Below, one piece after another: positions 17,832-20,711 of a stretch of 20,711 nucleotides of DNA (within the stretch, counting starts at the first letter, position 1; each line of letters begins with the position of its first letter). The notes beneath the pieces were generated by a model, which was not told the DNA's origin, searched no databases, and saw only the letters and a program-made list of their open reading frames with translations. Source of the DNA: Rhynchonema sp. JSB1_4 (lineage: Eukaryota; Nematoda; Chromadorea; Monhysterida; Xyalidae); assembly GCA_030248065.1 (NCBI GenBank), contig JASAMV010000976.1, positions 1-20,711 of the forward strand, in the 5' to 3' direction. The position numbers and the translations under genes were made by a program.

Positions 17832-18254
17832 GTGTTTATCACACATTTCCTGGTTGTGTTGGAAGAAGGGCGCAACCAGACTCCTGAAAACTGCCTTGAA
17901 ACATCAGGCAACACGGATGTGTTTTATCGCAGAACAGGTAACTTAGTAGACTTGTTGCGATTATGCAGTGTATTGCACATTTTCGATGACGAACACTATT
18001 GTTTGCGAGTCGACGTGAAAGACCAAGCCGACACGAATGGATCAAAGACGCCCCTGGCCATTCTACCGGAGTTTTTCACCAAAGGCCCCGGGGCTCTAAT
18101 TGGATTTATTTTTCTTCGACCAGTCAAAAAAGATCGACTTTTTACCAAACGGGAAACTTGCCAAACTCGGTACATCAGCGACCAAAATGTCGTGCTTTTC
18201 CGTTGCTTCCCGACGTTTCACAATGTTTTGGATGGGGGGATGACTATACTATAA
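17832..18254 (+). other. Hypothetical open reading frame, 140 codons
   Basis: This is the longest plus-strand frame in the right third that is not made of simple repeat. From the GTG at 17832 it reads VFITHFLVVLEEGRNQTPEN, then CLETS, and later DDEHYCLRVDVKDQADTNGS. It ends MTIL before TAA 18252. Third positions between about 17960 and 18060 are GC-rich, as in exons here. A donor-like AACAG/GTAACT at 17939 and an acceptor-like TTATGCAG at 17966 lie inside, so part may be spliced. There is no ATG start and no recognised domain. It could be an exon of a host gene or an old transposon fragment. Confidence 0.28.
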
Positions 18255-18553
18255 CCACGTTGAAATACAGTCGATGAATGATAAACTGGTGTTCTGGGAC
18301 GTCTAAACTACGAAATTCACAAAAACCCAATTTTCCACTTAAAGTTGTTAGTTGGGTTGTTAGTTGAACGTTTCCATTTAGAGCCCGAACTTTTTCTCGG
18401 ACATTTTGGAGGGCCCATTGTTCAACAGTTTCTACTTCGAACCCCCGAAGTTTGAAGTGGTAAACTCCGGTATTTGTTGTTAAATACATGGCATGACAAA
18501 AACAACAAAACTGAAACATCACCAAACGAAACAGTAACATCAACAGTTTAATC

Positions 18554-18828
18554 TCACTGAAAAAAGTCAATCACTGATTGCAGATTCAGGAATAATTTTA
18601 GCCGCCGGAAGAACGATCGAATTATTGCCAGATACATACAGTCTACGCCTTTTAAAGTGACATCAATTTGGGCCACAACCGGAAAAGTTCCATGAAGCCA
18701 TTTCCCCAATGGGGGTTTTGCATTGACAGACACATCTGTGCAATCGATTGTGTCATTAGCTGCTTCATTTCCATTTTCCGTCGAATCAACTGCAACAGCG
18801 GCGGGACTGTCACCCGCCGATTTCGGTT
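18554..18828 (-). other. Possible minus-strand exon of an unknown gene
   Basis: On the minus strand a nematode-like acceptor GAATTTTCAG ends at 18829 and the following frame is open to 18554: EPKSAGDSPAAVAVDSTENG, then DTIDCTDVSV and KPPLGKWLHGTFPVV. The first half is acidic and Ser/Ala-rich, the second half hydrophobic. No donor is clearly best and no domain is recognised. The downstream minus-strand frame 18570-18244 begins with a hydrophobic stretch but lacks splice support. Confidence 0.28.
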
Positions 18829-18917
18829 CTGAAAATTCAGAGCGGTGTAAAACCTGGTGGTTGTGATTGATTTTATTGAGCAAAAACACGACAAATGTAC
18901 CGAGTTGGGCCATTTCG

Positions 18918-19190
18918 CACCTCACGCCCCACCGCGCCCCCCCGCGCCCCCCCGCGCCCCCATGTATTTGATGTAAAACGAACAGTGTGCGGTAAAATTC
19001 GAAAAATTTCGAAAATTACAGGGTATCTTCTAATTTTTCGCACATTGCGCGGGAAAAAAACGACAACACCCCGCGCCCCTTTTCTACTGTAGCCTGCCTG
19101 GCTGGCGCTGCTCAGTCTGCATATAAGTGAAGGCCCGGCCCGTGCGCATAAGTGAGAGATCCACCCGCGCCCCTCTTCCTATCATCCCCA
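18918..19190. repeat. GC-rich word array (CGCGCCCCCC) and flanking repeat
   Basis: Three direct copies of a CCGCGCCCCCC-type unit (about 18931-18961) are followed by an AT-rich core with duplicated AAATTTCGAAAA-like phrases and further CGCGCCCC words near 19068 and 19168. This resembles the word-filled miniature elements elsewhere in the window, but no inverted ends could be matched. Confidence 0.4.
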
Positions 19191-19312
19191 CCCAGGTAGC
19201 ACGGATGTCTGCTACGTGTAGAACTGCTGCGCATCCTACAAGCGCCCGTCTCGGAGCCGGCTAGACCTAGGTTGCCTGGATCCCCCTCTTCCGTTCATGT
19301 TTAGGATACCGC
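19191..19312. other. Unexplained GC-moderate spacer
   Basis: The block from CAGGTAGCACGG to GGTTGCCTGGATCC is more GC-rich than its surroundings and lies between a word array and a tandem repeat. No tRNA, 5S or coding signature could be established. Confidence 0.3.
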
Positions 19313-19655
19313 AACATTTATGAACACACCTTCATTCAGAACAGATAGTTAAGTTACAGTTAGCTAAGTTATAGTTTATGTTTTTTGGCACATAACATTA
19401 ATGAACTTTTCGTGTAAACATTTATGAACACAGCTTCATTCAGAACAGATAGTTAAGTTACCGTTAAACAATTTATAGTTAACTTTTTTACACATAACAT
19501 TTACGAACTTTCCGTCTGAACATTTATTAACCCAGCTTCATGCACAACAGGTAGTTAAGTTACCGTTAAACTATTTATAGTTAACATTTTTTACATATAA
19601 CATTTATGAACTTTCCGTCTGAACATTTATTAACCCAGCTTCATTCACAATCAAA
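19313..19655 (+). repeat. Tandem repeat, about 103-bp unit, 3.3 copies
   Basis: Units begin with AACATTTATGAACAC-like sequence at 19313, 19417, 19519 and 19622 (spacings 104, 102 and 103). Each contains TTCATTCAGAACAGATAGTTAA-like sequence, then CCGTTAAAC and a TTTATAGTTAAC segment. A shorter internal echo (AACATTTATGAACTTTC) precedes each unit start. The fourth copy is partial. The units differ by scattered substitutions, so this is an old minisatellite-like array or the subterminal array of a larger element. Confidence 0.85.
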
Positions 19656-19822
19656 GCGACACAACACACCACCACATGTGCCACCGAAACGGCGGAGCGT
19701 TTCGAGCACATCAACCGGCGGATTTCCGTGTGATTTTCATCGTCCAACCATGAGCGAAATTGCGGCAGTTTATGTTCCGCCACATCGAGGCCACTGTCTG
19801 AAAAATGGCACATGGTGTTTGG

Positions 19823-20090
19823 TACCGTATTGTCGAAAAATAGAACCCCCCCATTAACTTACCCCCCATTAATTGAACCCCACCTAAATGGCTCGAAATA
19901 AAAATAGAACCCCCCCATTAATTAACCCACCCCCCATAAATAGAACAATTATTAACAATGATTTTTTTCGTCGGGGGGCCAAATGAAAAAATATAACCCC
20001 CAATTTTTAGCCCCCCCCATAAATTGAAACCCCTCAAATGACCCCAGTGAAAAAACAGACCCCCGGATTCTATTTCCAACAATACGGTAT
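19823..20090. mobile_element. pogo/Tc1-like miniature element with CCCCCATTAA words
   Basis: The ends TACCGTATTGTCGAAAAATA (from 19823) and the complement of CAACAATACGGTA (to 20089) form an imperfect inverted repeat of about 22 bp that continues into AGAA. If TA is the target duplication, the element starts CCGTATTGT. Such TA-flanked CCGTATT ends are familiar from pogo-like nonautonomous elements. The inside is made of direct copies of AATAGAACCCCCCCATTAAT-like words plus C runs. No ORF. Confidence 0.65.
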
Positions 20091-20113
20091 GGGCCCAGCC
20101 TGAGCGCTGCTGC

Positions 20114-20504
20114 CAGAGGTGGGAATCGGACCGGGTTACCTCCTGGCGCGGCCCGGCCCCACGAGGTCCGGGGGGTGGCCCGGCCCGACAGTTCGGGCCG
20201 GGAAGTCCGGCCCGGCCCGGCCAGACTTGGGAAAAAGTCGGCCCGGCTCGATTTTTTTGGCCCAGACTTTTTCTGATGATATTTTGAAGCAATTTTTTGG
20301 TGCAAAAATTACTGTTTTTTGGTTTAAAATAAAAATACCTGATAATCATGAAAGTCGGTACTAGTTTGCAGAATCGCGAGAAATTTTGGCAAATTTAGTA
20401 TCACGTATTTTATTGAAATTCGATGACGTCGGGCCTTTTCGGGCCACCCGGCCCGGCCCGACATTCCGAAAAGTCGGCCCGGCCCGGCCTGATTCCCACC
20501 TCTG
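20114..20504. mobile_element. hAT-like miniature element with GGCCCGG words
   Basis: Perfect 14-bp inverted ends CAGAGGTGGGAATC (20114-20127) and GATTCCCACCTCTG (20491-20504) bound 391 bp. Flanking 8-mers GCTGCTGC and GCTAGCGC match at five of eight positions. CAGAG fits hAT termini and equals the first five bases of the element at 6694-7036. Both subterminal zones carry many GGCCCGGCCC words around an AT-rich core (20270-20420). Pro/Arg/Gly-rich ORFs across it are artefacts of these words. No transposase. Confidence 0.78.
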
Positions 20505-20711
20505 GCTAGCGCCAATCCCAGAGGCTGCAACCGGCCCGGCCCAGTTTTCCGGGTCACAATTTTTAGCCCGATTTTTTGACAATTTCCCAGGTTTTCCAGA
20601 AGGTGTTTTTCCGCGGAATAAAAACTGCTTTTAATAGAAAAGTCGCCAGATACACGAGCACAGATAACGGGAGAGACGTGTTTTGCGGGGGGGGGGGGGG
20701 TTGGCAAAAAA
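20505..20711. other. Right edge: further GGCCCGG repeat and a G homopolymer
   Basis: A second GGCCCGGCCC patch at 20533-20545 and TTTTTAGCCCGATTTTTT-like sequence suggest that the element at 20114-20504 sits inside or beside another member of the same repeat group. A run of 14 G at 20687-20700 lies at the end of the window. No gene was seen. Confidence 0.45.

Noticed and set aside
19191..19312. Possible tRNA, 5S rRNA or SINE promoter
   Set aside because: No box A/box B pair or cloverleaf could be assembled, and similarity to 5S was only a few bases.
19606..19857. An 83-codon plus-strand frame containing YVPPHRGHCLKNGTWC
   Set aside because: Starts inside the tandem repeat and ends inside the element at 19823. 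A short real exon around 19660-19820 is possible, but no acceptor or family match supports it.
20119..20707. Pro/Gly/Arg-rich frames on both strands
   Set aside because: Composition artefacts of GGCCCGG word arrays in a hAT-like element.

Overview
This is animal nuclear DNA, most likely from a nematode. Genes are split by introns with GT...AG ends, many acceptors read TTTTCAG or TTTGCAG, coding exons are short, and products are typical of nematodes (astacin protease, PAN/apple domains, a SLC35F transporter). All exon structures below were assembled by eye from splice signals, reading phase and family motifs. No alignment or RNA evidence was available, and the species is not identified.

Layout. 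(1) 1-4155: most of one non-LTR retrotransposon (LINE), plus strand, with a C48/Ulp1-like protease remnant, an AP-type endonuclease and a reverse transcriptase. It is broken by an 11-bp tandem duplication and one in-frame TGA, and ends in a (GAAAC)n tail. (2) 4156-5462: 3' half of a dead astacin-PAN gene; the LINE tail abuts a degenerate exon of it. (3) 6006-9968: a paralogue that reads open over 11 exons (494 codons plus stop), a secreted astacin zinc metalloprotease with one full and one partial PAN/apple domain. Its third intron holds a hAT-like miniature element and two acidic in-frame open segments. (4) 10569-11790, minus strand: a six-exon secreted galaxin-like Cys-Cys repeat protein of 248 aa. 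It is divergent, across a 186-bp gap, from a short candidate secreted-peptide gene at 11977-12521. (5) 13121-14734: the first 224 codons of a SLC35F3/F4/F5-type transporter; no later exon is recognised. (6) 14776-20711: mostly repeats. These are short terminal-inverted-repeat elements (hAT-like at 14776-15131 and 20114-20504, pogo/Tc1-like at 19823-20090), homopolymer A/T tracts, GC-rich word arrays and a ~103-bp tandem repeat. Two or three weak coding candidates lie among them, including a possible secreted peptide at 15999.

The coding theme is secretion: a protease, a Cys-rich extracellular protein and small signal-peptide ORFs. The other theme is heavy transposon turnover, which destroyed one copy of a tandem gene pair and loaded introns with miniature elements. 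No tRNA, rRNA, CRISPR array or bacterial-type operon was seen.
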